Source: Granulicella arctica (GTDB taxonomy: Bacteria; Acidobacteriota; Terriglobia; Terriglobales; Acidobacteriaceae). Taken from it: DNA of 64,000 nucleotides. The stretch lies in contig NZ_JAGTUT010000001.1 of NCBI RefSeq assembly GCF_025685605.1, forward strand, positions 1,798,001 to 1,862,000, given 5' to 3'. Under the pieces are notes generated by a model that had not been told where the DNA came from, made no database searches, and saw only the letters and a program-made list of their open reading frames with translations. The first letter of the stretch is position 1, and the number at the start of each line of letters is the position of its first letter. Below are positions 54,161 to 63,685 of the stretch, piece by piece. Position numbers and translations under genes: made by a program.

Positions 54161-54349
54161 TGTGCATCCCCGTAAAGCTACGTACGGGAGGTTTGGATGC
54201 AGACCGTGGCATGGAAGGTCTCCGCGGGAATTTTCATTGGTAGCCTCATGCTGCGGCTCAATCGTTCGCATACACTGTCATCAACGATCCATGACAACTT
54301 TGAATGAAGCCGCTATAGCGCGACATTCCACAGCGATTGAAGGAGCTCC

Positions 54350-56053
54350 ATGCGCCGAAGTGCAGTCCTCTTGGCTACAGCAATCCTTGTTGCGCAGGCT
54401 TACGCGCAGACTCCTGTCCCTGCAAGCGAGCGTGCTGGCTTCGGCACCATTCAGCAGGCGGATATTCGCCGCGACCTGACGTACATCAGCTCTGACGAGC
54501 TTGCGGGGCGCATGAGCCTCCAACCGGGAGATGAGCAAGCAATCCAGTGGATTGCCGACCAGTTCAAAACGGCTGGGCTGCAGCCGATTGTTCGTGATGC
54601 TTCGGGAAAGCCAACGTACCTTCAGCCGATTACCTTGATCGGATTTCGGCCTGATCGTGCAGCGTCGACGGTTAGCCTGACGCGGGCTGGCAAGACGACC
54701 GTATGGCATGCTCCAGAGGCGTTTGGGGCCTATAAGCGGGCGGTTGATGTAACCGCTCCGATGGCGTTCGCAGGCTTTGGGATTACAGCACCGGAGCTTG
54801 GCTATGACGACTATGCGACGATCGATGTCCGCGGCAAGATTGTCCTGATCTTCGATCATGAGCCGCAGGAAGATGACCCTCACTCCATCTTCAATGGGAC
54901 CGGCAACACGCGTTACGCGACGGCACGGGTGAAGATTCTGAATGCCCAGAACCATGGGGCGGTCGCTGTGGTGATCGTGGCGGAGCCGAACCGGAAGCAC
55001 CTTACGAATGGAGAGCGTGCAGCGCGTATCGGCCCGGTGGCACGGCGCGCCGTTCCATTGCCGGCGCAGGCGATTCAGGATGATGAGATCAAAATTCCTT
55101 CTGCACAAGTTCTTGACCCTGTCGCCAAAGAACTCTTTGCTACGAGCGAGAGGACTCCGGCGGCTGCGCAGACGGCGATTGATGGGGATCTGAAGCCGCA
55201 ATCCCGCCTGCTGCCGGATACTACGCTGACGCTGCATCTCCGGAACACTGAGGAGCATACGGGCGTCACAGAGAATGTGGTCGCGCTGCTGCCTGGATCT
55301 GACCCGAAGCTTGCAGCCGAGACGATTCTGATCTCGGGACACCACGACCATGACGGCTTCGCACCCTGCGCCGATCCGGCACATCCGCCGGTCAGCGTAC
55401 CGCCGGATCCGCATCCGTGCCCGCAGATCTGGCATGGTGCGGACGATAACGGCTCAGGGACGGTTGGTGTGGTGACGCTTGCGCGCGCCTTTGCGGCAAA
55501 CCCAGTTAAGCCGAAGCGTTCAGTCTTGTTTGTGGTGTTTGCAAGTGAAGAACGTGGGCTACTCGGCTCGTACTGGCTGGCGGCACATCCGCTGCGACCG
55601 CTTGCCACGACGCGCGCACAGATCAACTTTGACATGATCGGCCGTGATGAGGCGGCGAGTCCGCAGACGGACGGTCTGATCGAGATTCCGAAGGACACGA
55701 CGAATCGGCTCAACCTGATCGGTGCGCTGTATGCACCTGAGTACGACCGGACGATCAAGGAAGAGAACAAGGCTATCGGCCTGGTGCTCGATGACCGCTT
55801 CGATCACGAGAACGCGTTGAATGCCTTCTTCCGGTCGGACCAGTTTCCGTTCGTGCTGCACAACGTTCCGGCAATCTGGTGGTTCACTGGCTTCCATCCC
55901 GACTACCATCACACAACGGACACGGTCGACAAGATCGACTTCGTCAAGATGCAGAAGATCCTTCAGCTTGCCTACCTGACGACGTGGCAGATCGGCACCG
56001 AAGCAAAGACTCCAAGCTTCGTTGCGAACCCGGCGGGGAACACGAAGCGATGA
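54350..56053 (+). CDS. Exported M28 family zinc aminopeptidase
   Basis: 567 residues with a signal peptide ([16 protein letters not shown]). A PA-type insert (about 150-250) interrupts the catalytic domain. All co-catalytic zinc ligands are visible: [52 protein letters not shown] (general base Glu and ligand Glu), [11 protein letters not shown] and [16 protein letters not shown]. Such enzymes release N-terminal residues from peptides in the periplasm. Its stop overlaps the start of the amidase gene by four bases (ATGA), so the two are translationally coupled and probably act together on peptides or amides. Confidence 0.92.
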   Translation: MRRSAVLLATAILVAQAYAQTPVPASERAGFGTIQQADIRRDLTYISSDELAGRMSLQPGDEQAIQWIADQFKTAGLQPIVRDASGKPTYLQPITLIGFRPDRAASTVSLTRAGKTTVWHAPEAFGAYKRAVDVTAPMAFAGFGITAPELGYDDYATIDVRGKIVLIFDHEPQEDDPHSIFNGTGNTRYATARVKILNAQNHGAVAVVIVAEPNRKHLTNGERAARIGPVARRAVPLPAQAIQDDEIKIPSAQVLDPVAKELFATSERTPAAAQTAIDGDLKPQSRLLPDTTLTLHLRNTEEHTGVTENVVALLPGSDPKLAAETILISGHHDHDGFAPCADPAHPPVSVPPDPHPCPQIWHGADDNGSGTVGVVTLARAFAANPVKPKRSVLFVVFASEERGLLGSYWLAAHPLRPLATTRAQINFDMIGRDEAASPQTDGLIEIPKDTTNRLNLIGALYAPEYDRTIKEENKAIGLVLDDRFDHENALNAFFRSDQFPFVLHNVPAIWWFTGFHPDYHHTTDTVDKIDFVKMQKILQLAYLTTWQIGTEAKTPSFVANPAGNTKR

Positions 56054-57588
56054 GGTACAGGTGCCTTCTTGCTCTTGCGAACGCCCTGCTGTTGACGGTG
56101 AGTCTGACTGCCGAATCTGCGCCCAAATTTAAGATAGACGAGACGACGATTGCAGAGACGGAGGAGGCCATCCGGTCCGGCAAGGTTACCTGCCGCGAGT
56201 TGGTGGAGACTTATCTTGCGCGCATTCGCACGTACGATCAGGCGAGTCATCTCAACGCAATCGTTACCTTGAACCCGGACGCGCTGGCGGATGCGGATCA
56301 ACTCGATCAGGAGTTTGCCCGCACGCATAAGCTGCGCCCGCTGCATGGCATCGTCGTGATCGTGAAAGATAACTACGACACCAAAGGACTGCAGACGACC
56401 GGCGGCTCGCTGGCATTGAAGTGGTTCAATCCAACCGACGACGCGACGATGGTCAGGCGACTGCGGGATGCGGGCGCGATTGTGCTGGCGAAGTCCAATA
56501 TGGCCGAGTGGGCCTTTAGTCCTGTTGTTACGGAGAGCTCCATCGCAGGAGTCACGCGTAACCCGTATGCGCTCGACCGGGTGCCGGCGGGCTCAAGTGG
56601 AGGCACGGCTGCTGCAGTTGCTGCAAACTTCGGCGAGGTCGGACTCGGAACCGATACGGGCGACTCGATCCGGGGGCCAGCCTCGCACAACGACCTTGTC
56701 GGGATTCGACCGACAATCGGGCTGACTAGCCGCGACGGAATTATTCCTCTCTCGTCAACCAACGATGTAGGTGGCCCGCTGGCCCGTAGTGTTGCGGATG
56801 CGGCGGCGATTCTGGCCGTGGTGCAAGGCTACGATCCTGCTGACCCGATCACGAAGCTCTCTGACGGCAAGGCTGAGGCGGGCTATACAAACTTCCTCGA
56901 CAAGAATGGCCTGAAGGGAGCGCGGATCGGCGTTGTTCGCAGTTATATCGATACGCCGACGACCGATCCAAAAGTTAAGGCTATTACTGAAAAAGCTATC
57001 GCAGAGTTAAAGGCGCAGGGCGCAGTGATCGTGGATTCTTTTCCTCTTCCCGATTTTGAGAGGTCAGCACAAAAGTCGACCTGCGGCGGCTTTGAGTTCG
57101 ACCTCAACCAATACTTCGCGCGTCATGGACAAACCGCCCCGTATCACTCCCTGCAGGAGATCATCGACTCGGGCCTGTATCTTGGCTCCGTTGAGGAGCG
57201 GCTCAAGAAGGCTTCTCAGAAAGATCCAGGGAGCGTTGTTGCCTGCCCTGACACGTATCACGATGCGCGCAAGATCAAGTTCCGCGACGACATTCTCCGC
57301 GTCATGGATGCAGAGAAACTGGACGCGATCATCTATCCGACATGGAGCAACGTACCCCGCAAGGTAGGTGACATCAAGTCTCCCGGCGGCGACAACAGCC
57401 AGGTGATCTCGCCGATGACAGGGTTTCCGGCAATCTCCGTGCCGATCGGATTTGCTGACGAGACGCTGCCGGTGGGATTGACCTTCGTCGGCAGAAGCTT
57501 CAGCGAAGGGCTGCTGTTCAAGCTTGCTTACGCCTATGAGCAGGCTACGCAGCATCGTCATCCTCCCGCGTTTTTTCCTCCGCTTTAA
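56050..57588 (+). CDS. Amidase signature family enzyme, exported
   Basis: 512 residues from the ATG at 56050; the frame is open upstream but the peptidase reads over it. A signal peptide is present ([20 protein letters not shown]). The amidase-signature Ser-cisSer-Lys triad is complete: Lys in [14 protein letters not shown], cis-Ser in [13 protein letters not shown], nucleophile Ser in [18 protein letters not shown] (the first Ser of the usual GGSSGG run lies in AGSSGG). The substrate is unknown; exported members may deaminate amino acid amides or cleave peptide amides. It overlaps the M28 gene and abuts, without spacer, the convergent haem-motif gene. Confidence 0.88.
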   Translation: MRYRCLLALANALLLTVSLTAESAPKFKIDETTIAETEEAIRSGKVTCRELVETYLARIRTYDQASHLNAIVTLNPDALADADQLDQEFARTHKLRPLHGIVVIVKDNYDTKGLQTTGGSLALKWFNPTDDATMVRRLRDAGAIVLAKSNMAEWAFSPVVTESSIAGVTRNPYALDRVPAGSSGGTAAAVAANFGEVGLGTDTGDSIRGPASHNDLVGIRPTIGLTSRDGIIPLSSTNDVGGPLARSVADAAAILAVVQGYDPADPITKLSDGKAEAGYTNFLDKNGLKGARIGVVRSYIDTPTTDPKVKAITEKAIAELKAQGAVIVDSFPLPDFERSAQKSTCGGFEFDLNQYFARHGQTAPYHSLQEIIDSGLYLGSVEERLKKASQKDPGSVVACPDTYHDARKIKFRDDILRVMDAEKLDAIIYPTWSNVPRKVGDIKSPGGDNSQVISPMTGFPAISVPIGFADETLPVGLTFVGRSFSEGLLFKLAYAYEQATQHRHPPAFFPPL

Positions 57589-59004
57589 TCATGGATGGAC
57601 GAGCGATGCCGAGGCTGGCGCAGGTATAGGCTGGCAGCCAGCAGCCTGCAATGAGGCGTTGGGTACAGTCGGGTCGAGTGGCACGCCTGCGAGGCTCCAG
57701 ACGGAGTCCGTTGTGAGGACAGCATCGAGGTATCGCTTGCTAAGCGCCTGCTGTTGCGCAGCCTGTGACCCCACGGGTGAAGGAACAGGCGCGGAGCCAA
57801 GGGTCGAACCGGCCCCGCAACCACTCATCGAGGCACTGCGGCTGGCTTTACTTGAAGCAGCGTAGTTATGGCAGGTGCGACAGTTTGCGACGCGCCCGTT
57901 CATTTCCATGCCCTCAAGGGAGGGATTGAAGATGATATTGGGGCTGCTGCCATTCGCCTGCTGACGCACAGAGTTGGTGACGTTCATCTCGTAGTATTTC
58001 CAAGGTGCTGACAGGACAGAGGCGGTAGAGTGTTCTGGTCCGTTATCACGACCATTCCACCACAGGGTTATCCAGATCCAGTCCTGTTTATCTCTGGGAC
58101 GGATCATCATGTTTACGCCAACCAAGGCGACGAGGCATTTCTGGCAGCCCCTGGTGAGGACATCATGGCTTGCCGCCAAGGTCGCCAGAGCCTGAGATGT
58201 TGTCTTTGGATCGAGGGTATAGGTGTGGAGGCACTGATCGGATACGCTGGTGCCCGCCTGGGGTACCGATGCAGTGAGGCCGCAAGGAGTGCCAGGGTGT
58301 TTGTCGAAGGTCAGTGAGGTCCACTCTGGATGCGGAGAAGCGAGGTAAGGATTGCTTACGCTCGTGGCGTCCGACTGGATGGTTTCTGTGAGGCTGGTGA
58401 AGTTTGACGAGTAAATCGCTGGGGCGGCTGCGCTAAGGTCAATCTTGGCCCAGACTGCTTTTGCGATGATGGAGCCTGCGGGAAGCTGAAGCGAAGGTAT
58501 CTTGCCGTTCACGTATGTCTTGAAGTTTTTCTTGATATAGGTAGCCGCAACTTGGTTATAGAGAACCTGGGCAAGCTGTGGCCCATTTGTTGTCATCGCG
58601 TCTCCATGACGCTGCATGGGCTCGCGGAGGCTCGAAAAGAGATGGGCAGCATCGGCTGGCTTCGGCGAAACTGCAAATGCCGCAGCACGGGTTTCTCCGC
58701 GCGATGTACTCGGCGCCAGCGCATCAATTTTTACATCAGCCTTCGTCTGCCACGTCTCCCAGGCGGGCGGGGCAGCCCCGCCACCGACCGTGAGTGAGTG
58801 AAGAAGTGCCCATCCGCAGGCGTTCAACTTCTGCTGCAGAGCAGGGGCGGGGGCGACAGCGGTACCGAGGTCCACCATGCATTCTGCGGGTGGAGAAGGA
58901 GGCGCGGATCCGGCACCTCCCTTCGCCTCCACCCTCTTCGTCACGTTTGAAAATGCTAGAAGTGCCAAGGTCAGGGCGATGACTCGATGTGGTCTTTGCA
59001 TCAC
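57589..59004 (-). CDS. Exported protein with a C-terminal CXXCH haem motif, uncharacterised
   Basis: 471 residues with a signal peptide (VIALTLALLAFSNVTKRVEA). Most of the protein is unfamiliar; Trp-rich strands occur (DKQDWIWITLWWNGRDNG) followed by NPSLEGMEMNGRVANCRTCH, a CXXCH motif in CRTCHNYA (about 382) that would bind one c-type haem. Other Cys pairs (CGLTAS, CLHTYT, CQKCLVALVG) suggest more sites or disulfides. It could be a periplasmic electron-transfer or cofactor-modified enzyme. It lies in a minus-strand group with the small gene 59032-59421 and the kinase; all stop codons and starts are closely spaced. Confidence 0.65.
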   Translation of the reverse strand: MMQRPHRVIALTLALLAFSNVTKRVEAKGGAGSAPPSPPAECMVDLGTAVAPAPALQQKLNACGWALLHSLTVGGGAAPPAWETWQTKADVKIDALAPSTSRGETRAAAFAVSPKPADAAHLFSSLREPMQRHGDAMTTNGPQLAQVLYNQVAATYIKKNFKTYVNGKIPSLQLPAGSIIAKAVWAKIDLSAAAPAIYSSNFTSLTETIQSDATSVSNPYLASPHPEWTSLTFDKHPGTPCGLTASVPQAGTSVSDQCLHTYTLDPKTTSQALATLAASHDVLTRGCQKCLVALVGVNMMIRPRDKQDWIWITLWWNGRDNGPEHSTASVLSAPWKYYEMNVTNSVRQQANGSSPNIIFNPSLEGMEMNGRVANCRTCHNYAASSKASRSASMSGCGAGSTLGSAPVPSPVGSQAAQQQALSKRYLDAVLTTDSVWSLAGVPLDPTVPNASLQAAGCQPIPAPASASLVHP

Positions 59005-59031
59005 ACGATCCTCCTGCTTTGAAGACGGGGT

Positions 59032-59421
59032 CTAAGCCGGGAAGAATGTCGATTGCAACTCGGCTGCCGCAGGATGGTTAACGGCATTCGTGCTGGGCGG
59101 CCATGGTGCCATGCTCGCCGCGATGGCCTGAAACACCAATCTTGTCTGGGCGAATGATGAGAAGTTTGCTGGATCGAGAGCAGCCTTGACGAGCTTCAAA
59201 ACACTTGGCTGATCAATGTGTTGCAGAACCTTGAGAGCCTGAAGACTGTCTACGATCTTCTGAGCATCTTCGGGCCCTGTGCCATCGGGAACCGTTGTGT
59301 TGTTCGTGGTGAGCAGTATCCAGATCAGCAGCAGGTTGCGCTGGCCTGCATTCAGTGTCTCAATGGGAGCGGGTGGAGTTTTCTTTACTGGTGCCTTCTT
59401 CGCTGTCTTCTTGGTTGTCAT
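59032..59421 (-). CDS. Small basic-N-terminus protein of unknown function
   Basis: 129 residues from the ATG at 59421, chosen because GAGGAGAG lies five bases upstream; the longer frame runs into the kinase gene. It begins with a Lys/Ala/Pro stretch (MTTKKTAKKAPVKKTPPAPI) and then a helical region (AGQRNLLLIWILLTTNN; AQKIVDSLQALKVLQHI; ARLVFQAIAASM-like). No signal peptide or known domain is seen. It is encoded 27 bases upstream (minus strand) of the CXXCH protein gene and may be its partner. Confidence 0.6.
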   Translation of the reverse strand: MTTKKTAKKAPVKKTPPAPIETLNAGQRNLLLIWILLTTNNTTVPDGTGPEDAQKIVDSLQALKVLQHIDQPSVLKLVKAALDPANFSSFAQTRLVFQAIAASMAPWPPSTNAVNHPAAAELQSTFFPA

Positions 59422-59431
59422 GGATCTCTCC

Positions 59432-62400
59432 TCAATGGGGCTTTGGTTCACCTGCGTAAGAAACATCAACCTCCAGATATTTGCGGAGGCCAGGAACAGT
59501 CGCGACGCTTTCACTTCTCAGCCTGCGAAGCGACTGGGCAGGCGAGCGCAGTTCTGGAGATAGGGATTCAGTCTGTGAGGCCAGCCGCAGGAACTGCTCC
59601 AACTGATCGGCATAGAAGCCCGGAGCATGGACGATTGGATCTTGCCAGATGAAGCCCGGGCGCAACGCCACGGCGGCGTACGCCTGCATGGCTTCCAGGT
59701 TCATCTGGCGTGTGGCTGCAACATCCCCTTGATGCGACGCCGCGATCGCGAGGACCCGGCCGAGATAGCCCCTGCTTCCAGCCGGTGCGTCGAGGTTTGC
59801 GGCCCTCCGGAAAGAGTCAAGTGCTTCCTTCCAGTCGCCTCCTGCGAGTCGGATCTCCCCATCGACGCGCAGCCGAGCGAGTTCCGAAATGACACCTGCG
59901 TCCTGCTTCGGCAATGCATTGGGCAACGTATTCAACTGCTGACGCAAAAGCGACTGGCTGCCCGCAGAGGCTTTCGTGAAGGCCTCACCCAGCAAACTCG
60001 AGATGGCAATCACGTTCTGCTGACTGGGTTGCAGACTGAGGGCCTGCTTCACGTCGAGCAGCAGGGCCGCGTTGTCGGCGACCCTGACGTGGATAGCGGC
60101 ACGATCCAGCAGACGCGAAATTTGCGAGTCCCGTCCTGCCGTGCTCGCTCCCTCCTGAAGAAGTCTTAAAGCTGTGGATGCGTCTCCGCGCTCTGCTGCA
60201 AGCCGCGCTCGCAGGCGAAAGCTCCGCCACCGAAGCTCCTGATCCTTGGCGTGCGACAGCAATACAAAAGACGACTCAGCCTTGTCGTAATGTCCCAGAA
60301 GGAATTGGAGGCTGCCGTCGAGTTCTGCGGCGTCGTCCACAAAGCCAGCGTGCCTTACATGGTCGAGCGCCTGTTGTGCTTCGTCATAACGTTGCGCCAG
60401 CAGGAGAACTTTGACTGTCTCCGTCAGGGCAAACTTCCATTCCGGGCGCAGTTCAAGGTCCCTGTGGAGTGCTGCGAGTGCCTCATCCGTCCGACCGAGC
60501 ATCTCCAGTGGATAGACCCGATATGCCCATCCAAGCGGATCGTTCTCGTAGTAGGCGATGTAGTCGCGAAAAGCCACGTCGGCTGCCTGCAGATCACCGC
60601 TATCGAGCGCATACATACCCTTGATGCGATCGCGCTCCCGTCGAGAGAGTCGTCTCGCCATTCCTGCGCTCAGCGAGCGGCTATACGCCTCATAACCATC
60701 GACCGCGTGCTCCTGCGAGACGAGAATGTCACCGATCCGTGCGTATGCAAGTGCAAACTGTGGATCGAGCTGAACAGCATTTTTAAGCGATGCAATGGCA
60801 TCGTCATCCTTACCCCGCGAAGCGAGTTCTTCGGCGTGCGTGTACTCGGCCAGCGCATCCCAGCTGCTGGTCGTGACGTCCTGTGGAGGCGCATCGAGTC
60901 GGGCGAGATCGTTCGCCGCTTCGCCCGCCTGACTGCGGACCCAAGCGCCGGCATCACGAACGGCCTCAAGCAAAGACTCCGGAATTTCCCCCTTCTCGGG
61001 CCCGCTGGAGCCAGCCTCCCAGCTCCACTCCTTCTTCCAGGTATGCCGTGCACGGTCAGGCTGGCTGTCCGGCTCCTCGATTCGGATCTGCAACGTGTGC
61101 TGCTTACCCGATGCCGACACCGTTCCTCGGACGATCCGCATAGCGCCCGAGCGCAACGCAATCTCACGGGCCGTGCGGTCGTCGATGGACGTTCCCGGGT
61201 TCCTGGTCATCAACTGCAACATGTCGGCCACCGTGCCTCGATCCAGCAAATTGAACTGCACTGACTGCACCAGTTGCCCTCGCAACAGCTCTTCCAGGTT
61301 GTCGAGAGAGCGTTCGCCGGTGTCGTTCTGCACTCCAGCCAGAAAGACCATGGCGCCGGGCGCAACTTTCGCATCCGGCCCTGTACTGTGTAGGCGAGAT
61401 CTAAAGACGAAAAGGGACACGCAGACGAGGATTACGCAAATCCCGACGATCCACCAGCGACGTGTATGCCAAAGGCTGGCTTTCTCGCTCGAAGCATAGC
61501 CCTGCACAATACGGGATGGATGGATCGAGAGGGTTGAGCTTCCAACAAGCTGTGCGATCAGTGCGCTTACCGAGGGAAATCGGTCCTGCGGCTTTACCTG
61601 CAGGCATCGGAGAATCGTGCCGACCCATGCTTCGCTCAGCTCAGGAACCAGCGCTCGCGGGGAGGGCGGTGGCCCGGCGAGCCGCTTCCACACGCCGCCC
61701 AATGGTCCATTCTCCGGAAAGGCCTTGCTCCCGGTCACCATCTCGTAGAGCACCAGGCCGAACGCATAGATATCGCTGGCCGCAGTCGCCTGTCCGCCCT
61801 CTAACTGCTCCGGAGCCATGTAAGCCAATGTCCCGACAACCCTGCCCGTCTGGCTGATCGCTGAAAGCTCGCCGGCTTCGCCGAGGGCATCAAGCCGCGC
61901 CAGGCCGAAGTCGGTCACGACGACGCGGCAGCCCTCCAGGCGCGGAACGATCATTACATTCGCAGGCTTTACGTCTCGGTGCACGACTCCGGTTTCGTGC
62001 GCTGCTGTAAGAGCGAGCGCTATCTGCCGTGCGATATCGAGCGCCTCGTCGACGCTGAGCCGACCCTTCCGCTTCAACGCCTCGCGAAGACTCTCCCCCT
62101 CGAGGTATTCCATTGTCAGGTAGGTGATCTCGAGCGAACGCCCCGTAGCCGGATCGACAATGGCCGCATCGCGCTGCATGTCGAAGGTGCGGCAGACATT
62201 CGGGTGCGTGATGCGACGCGCAAGCCGTACCTCCTGGCGAAAGCGAGCCACGATCTCAGGATTCGTTGCGATCTCCGGACGGATGGTCTTCAACGCGACC
62301 GAGACCCCCAGCTCAGAATCGTAGGCCTGATATACCTGCCCCATGCCGCCGTTCCCAAGCAGCCGCATGACGCGGAAGCGCGAGGAGATCATGTCGCCGG

Positions 62401-62644
62401 GATGAAAGTGGGGAAGCTGCTCGACAACGGGCTGAGGTTCGACTGCCCATGGGCTATCGAGAAAGCCACCAGCTTCGGCGTCCGCCGCCAGCAGCTCCTC
62501 TACATCAGCCCGCAAGTCGCTGTCACCCGCCGTACTTTCGAACAGATACGCCTGCCGCTCCTGCTCAGGTAGCGCGAGAGCGGCATCGAAGATCTCCTTC
62601 GTCTTCTCCCAACGGATTAGATTCTTCGACCTTGTCACCGGCAT
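59432..62644 (-). CDS. Membrane Ser/Thr protein kinase (PKnB-type) with extracytoplasmic TPR region
   Basis: 1070 residues from the ATG at 62644. An N-terminal WEKTKEIFDAALALPEQERQ segment is typical for acidobacterial kinases. The kinase domain (about 75-350) has LLGNGGMGQVYQAYDSELGV, Lys in VALKTIRPE, GVVHRDVKPANVMIV, VVTDFGLARLD and AYMAPEQLEGG. A transmembrane helix (WWIVGICVILVCVSLFVF, about 400) leads to an extracytoplasmic beta region and TPR repeats (DDAIASLKNAVQLDPQFALA; GDLQAADVAFRDYIAYYEND; GRTDEALAALHRDLELRPEW). It directly follows an ECF sigma factor gene; in Acidobacteria such pairs likely form one signalling unit. Confidence 0.92.
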   Translation of the reverse strand: MPVTRSKNLIRWEKTKEIFDAALALPEQERQAYLFESTAGDSDLRADVEELLAADAEAGGFLDSPWAVEPQPVVEQLPHFHPGDMISSRFRVMRLLGNGGMGQVYQAYDSELGVSVALKTIRPEIATNPEIVARFRQEVRLARRITHPNVCRTFDMQRDAAIVDPATGRSLEITYLTMEYLEGESLREALKRKGRLSVDEALDIARQIALALTAAHETGVVHRDVKPANVMIVPRLEGCRVVVTDFGLARLDALGEAGELSAISQTGRVVGTLAYMAPEQLEGGQATAASDIYAFGLVLYEMVTGSKAFPENGPLGGVWKRLAGPPPSPRALVPELSEAWVGTILRCLQVKPQDRFPSVSALIAQLVGSSTLSIHPSRIVQGYASSEKASLWHTRRWWIVGICVILVCVSLFVFRSRLHSTGPDAKVAPGAMVFLAGVQNDTGERSLDNLEELLRGQLVQSVQFNLLDRGTVADMLQLMTRNPGTSIDDRTAREIALRSGAMRIVRGTVSASGKQHTLQIRIEEPDSQPDRARHTWKKEWSWEAGSSGPEKGEIPESLLEAVRDAGAWVRSQAGEAANDLARLDAPPQDVTTSSWDALAEYTHAEELASRGKDDDAIASLKNAVQLDPQFALAYARIGDILVSQEHAVDGYEAYSRSLSAGMARRLSRRERDRIKGMYALDSGDLQAADVAFRDYIAYYENDPLGWAYRVYPLEMLGRTDEALAALHRDLELRPEWKFALTETVKVLLLAQRYDEAQQALDHVRHAGFVDDAAELDGSLQFLLGHYDKAESSFVLLSHAKDQELRWRSFRLRARLAAERGDASTALRLLQEGASTAGRDSQISRLLDRAAIHVRVADNAALLLDVKQALSLQPSQQNVIAISSLLGEAFTKASAGSQSLLRQQLNTLPNALPKQDAGVISELARLRVDGEIRLAGGDWKEALDSFRRAANLDAPAGSRGYLGRVLAIAASHQGDVAATRQMNLEAMQAYAAVALRPGFIWQDPIVHAPGFYADQLEQFLRLASQTESLSPELRSPAQSLRRLRSESVATVPGLRKYLEVDVSYAGEPKPH

Positions 62645-62703
62645 TTCGACAGATTCGTTCGGGGCCCTTTGTACGAGAGACGGTCGTGCTCTCAATTTAG
62701 CCG

Positions 62704-63285
62704 CTAGGTCGTGCGCCGCCTGGAGCCATTCAGTTCCTGAAAGAGCCACGCCTTGGCAATTCGCCAGTCCCTCTTGACGGTTCGGGTTGAGATGCTCAGA
62801 GTCAGGCCGATCTCTTCGTCGTTCAATCCTGCAAAGAAACGCATCTCCACGATCCTGGACTGCCGTTCGTCAAAAAGCGCGAGCCGCAACAGCGCGTCAT
62901 CCAATTCAATCAGGTCGACGGAGGGCATGGCTGCTGCGACCAAGCCCTCTTCGAGGCTTACGTCAACGAACTCCGCTCCACGCTTATCCGCCTTTTTCGC
63001 CCTGGCGTAGTCGACAAGAATACGCCGCATCACATTTGCCGAGATGGCGAAGAAGTGAGAGCGGCTCTGCCAGTCAATCGTTTGTAGTTTATTGAGCCGC
63101 AGGTAAGCCTCATGGACGAGCGCTGTCGGCTGAAGAGAGTGGTCGAAGCGCTCCCCCCGCATATAATGGGCCGCAATGCGATGTAACTCTGCGTAGACAA
63201 GCGGGATGAGCCGGGCTTCCGCCTCGTGGTTACCTTGCCGCATTTCGGCGAGCAGCCGCGTGATGTCCTCGGACGCGGAATTCAA
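62704..63285 (-). CDS. ECF-type RNA polymerase sigma factor (acidobacterial TIGR02999-like)
   Basis: 193 residues from a TTG at 63285 with AGAGG six bases upstream. Sigma region 2: HEAEARLIPLVYAELHRIAA, LQPTALVHEAYLRLNKLQ, WQSRSHFFAISANVMRRILV. Sigma region 4: LALFDERQSRIVEMRFFAGL, NDEEIGLTLSISTRTVKRDW, with a helix-turn-helix. It resembles the ECF group found next to PKnB-type kinases in Acidobacteria and Planctomycetes. There is no anti-sigma gene nearby; control probably comes through the downstream kinase, as phosphorylation-controlled ECF factors do. An inverted repeat lies 39 bases upstream of the start. Confidence 0.92.
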   Translation of the reverse strand: MNSASEDITRLLAEMRQGNHEAEARLIPLVYAELHRIAAHYMRGERFDHSLQPTALVHEAYLRLNKLQTIDWQSRSHFFAISANVMRRILVDYARAKKADKRGAEFVDVSLEEGLVAAAMPSVDLIELDDALLRLALFDERQSRIVEMRFFAGLNDEEIGLTLSISTRTVKRDWRIAKAWLFQELNGSRRRTT

Positions 63286-63323
63286 CCTGCACCTCTGAGA
63301 ATGAGTGGAAGTTTTGTTCCGTT

Positions 63324-63337
63324 ATACCATCTGGTAT
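63324..63337. promoter_or_regulatory. Inverted repeat upstream of the sigma factor
   Basis: ATACCA-TC-TGGTAT is a perfect 6-2-6 inverted repeat, 39 bases from the TTG start of the ECF gene, where an operator would be expected. Confidence 0.4.
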
Positions 63338-63538
63338 CTACCGATCGTATGACGCACGGATGTCAAGAAACGGGAATGTGATTACTTTTGGATAGTGCAG
63401 TAGCATGTGTACAGAGTTTCGCTGAGACTGAGAAATAAAGTATCAAATTCGGCGGGCTAAGCTGGCAGCATCGATGGGACTAATATCCAAAGTGCTCGAA
63501 GAAGACAAGAAGCCTGCCAATAGATCGGGGGCACGATA

Positions 63539-63569
63539 CTTACGGCGATCCGAAGAGGACCGCCGTAGG
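63539..63569 (-). terminator. Hairpin downstream of the small hydrophobic frame
   Basis: TACGGCG-A-TCC, loop GAAGA, GGA-C-CGCCGTA form a ten-pair stem with one mismatch. It lies just after the short minus-strand frame 63594-63650. There is no T-run, so it is terminator-like at best. Confidence 0.4.
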
Positions 63570-63593
63570 TCCAGTTTGAATTATGCGGCGGGC

Positions 63594-63650
63594 TTAGAGA
63601 AAAATAGTAAGAGCGCCAAGAAAACCGAGAAGGATTGTAAGATGTGGCAT
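63594..63650 (-). CDS. Possible 18-residue hydrophobic peptide
   Basis: On the minus strand AAGGAG lies seven bases before an ATG that opens the peptide MPHLTILLGFLGALTIFL, then TAA. The peptide is a single hydrophobic helix. A good ribosome site, a membrane-like product and a hairpin 25 bases downstream make a plausible small membrane peptide gene. The alternative is chance; there is no homology evidence. Overlapping longer frames on both strands look non-coding. Confidence 0.3.
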   Translation of the reverse strand: MPHLTILLGFLGALTIFL

Positions 63651-63685
63651 TTAGTTCTCCTTTCAATGTGACTTGAGTTTCCAAT

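Noticed and set aside
63474..63671. Forward 65-codon frame near the right end
   Set aside because: Charged, low-complexity product with no ribosome site; the minus strand has the better small-gene signal, itself weak.
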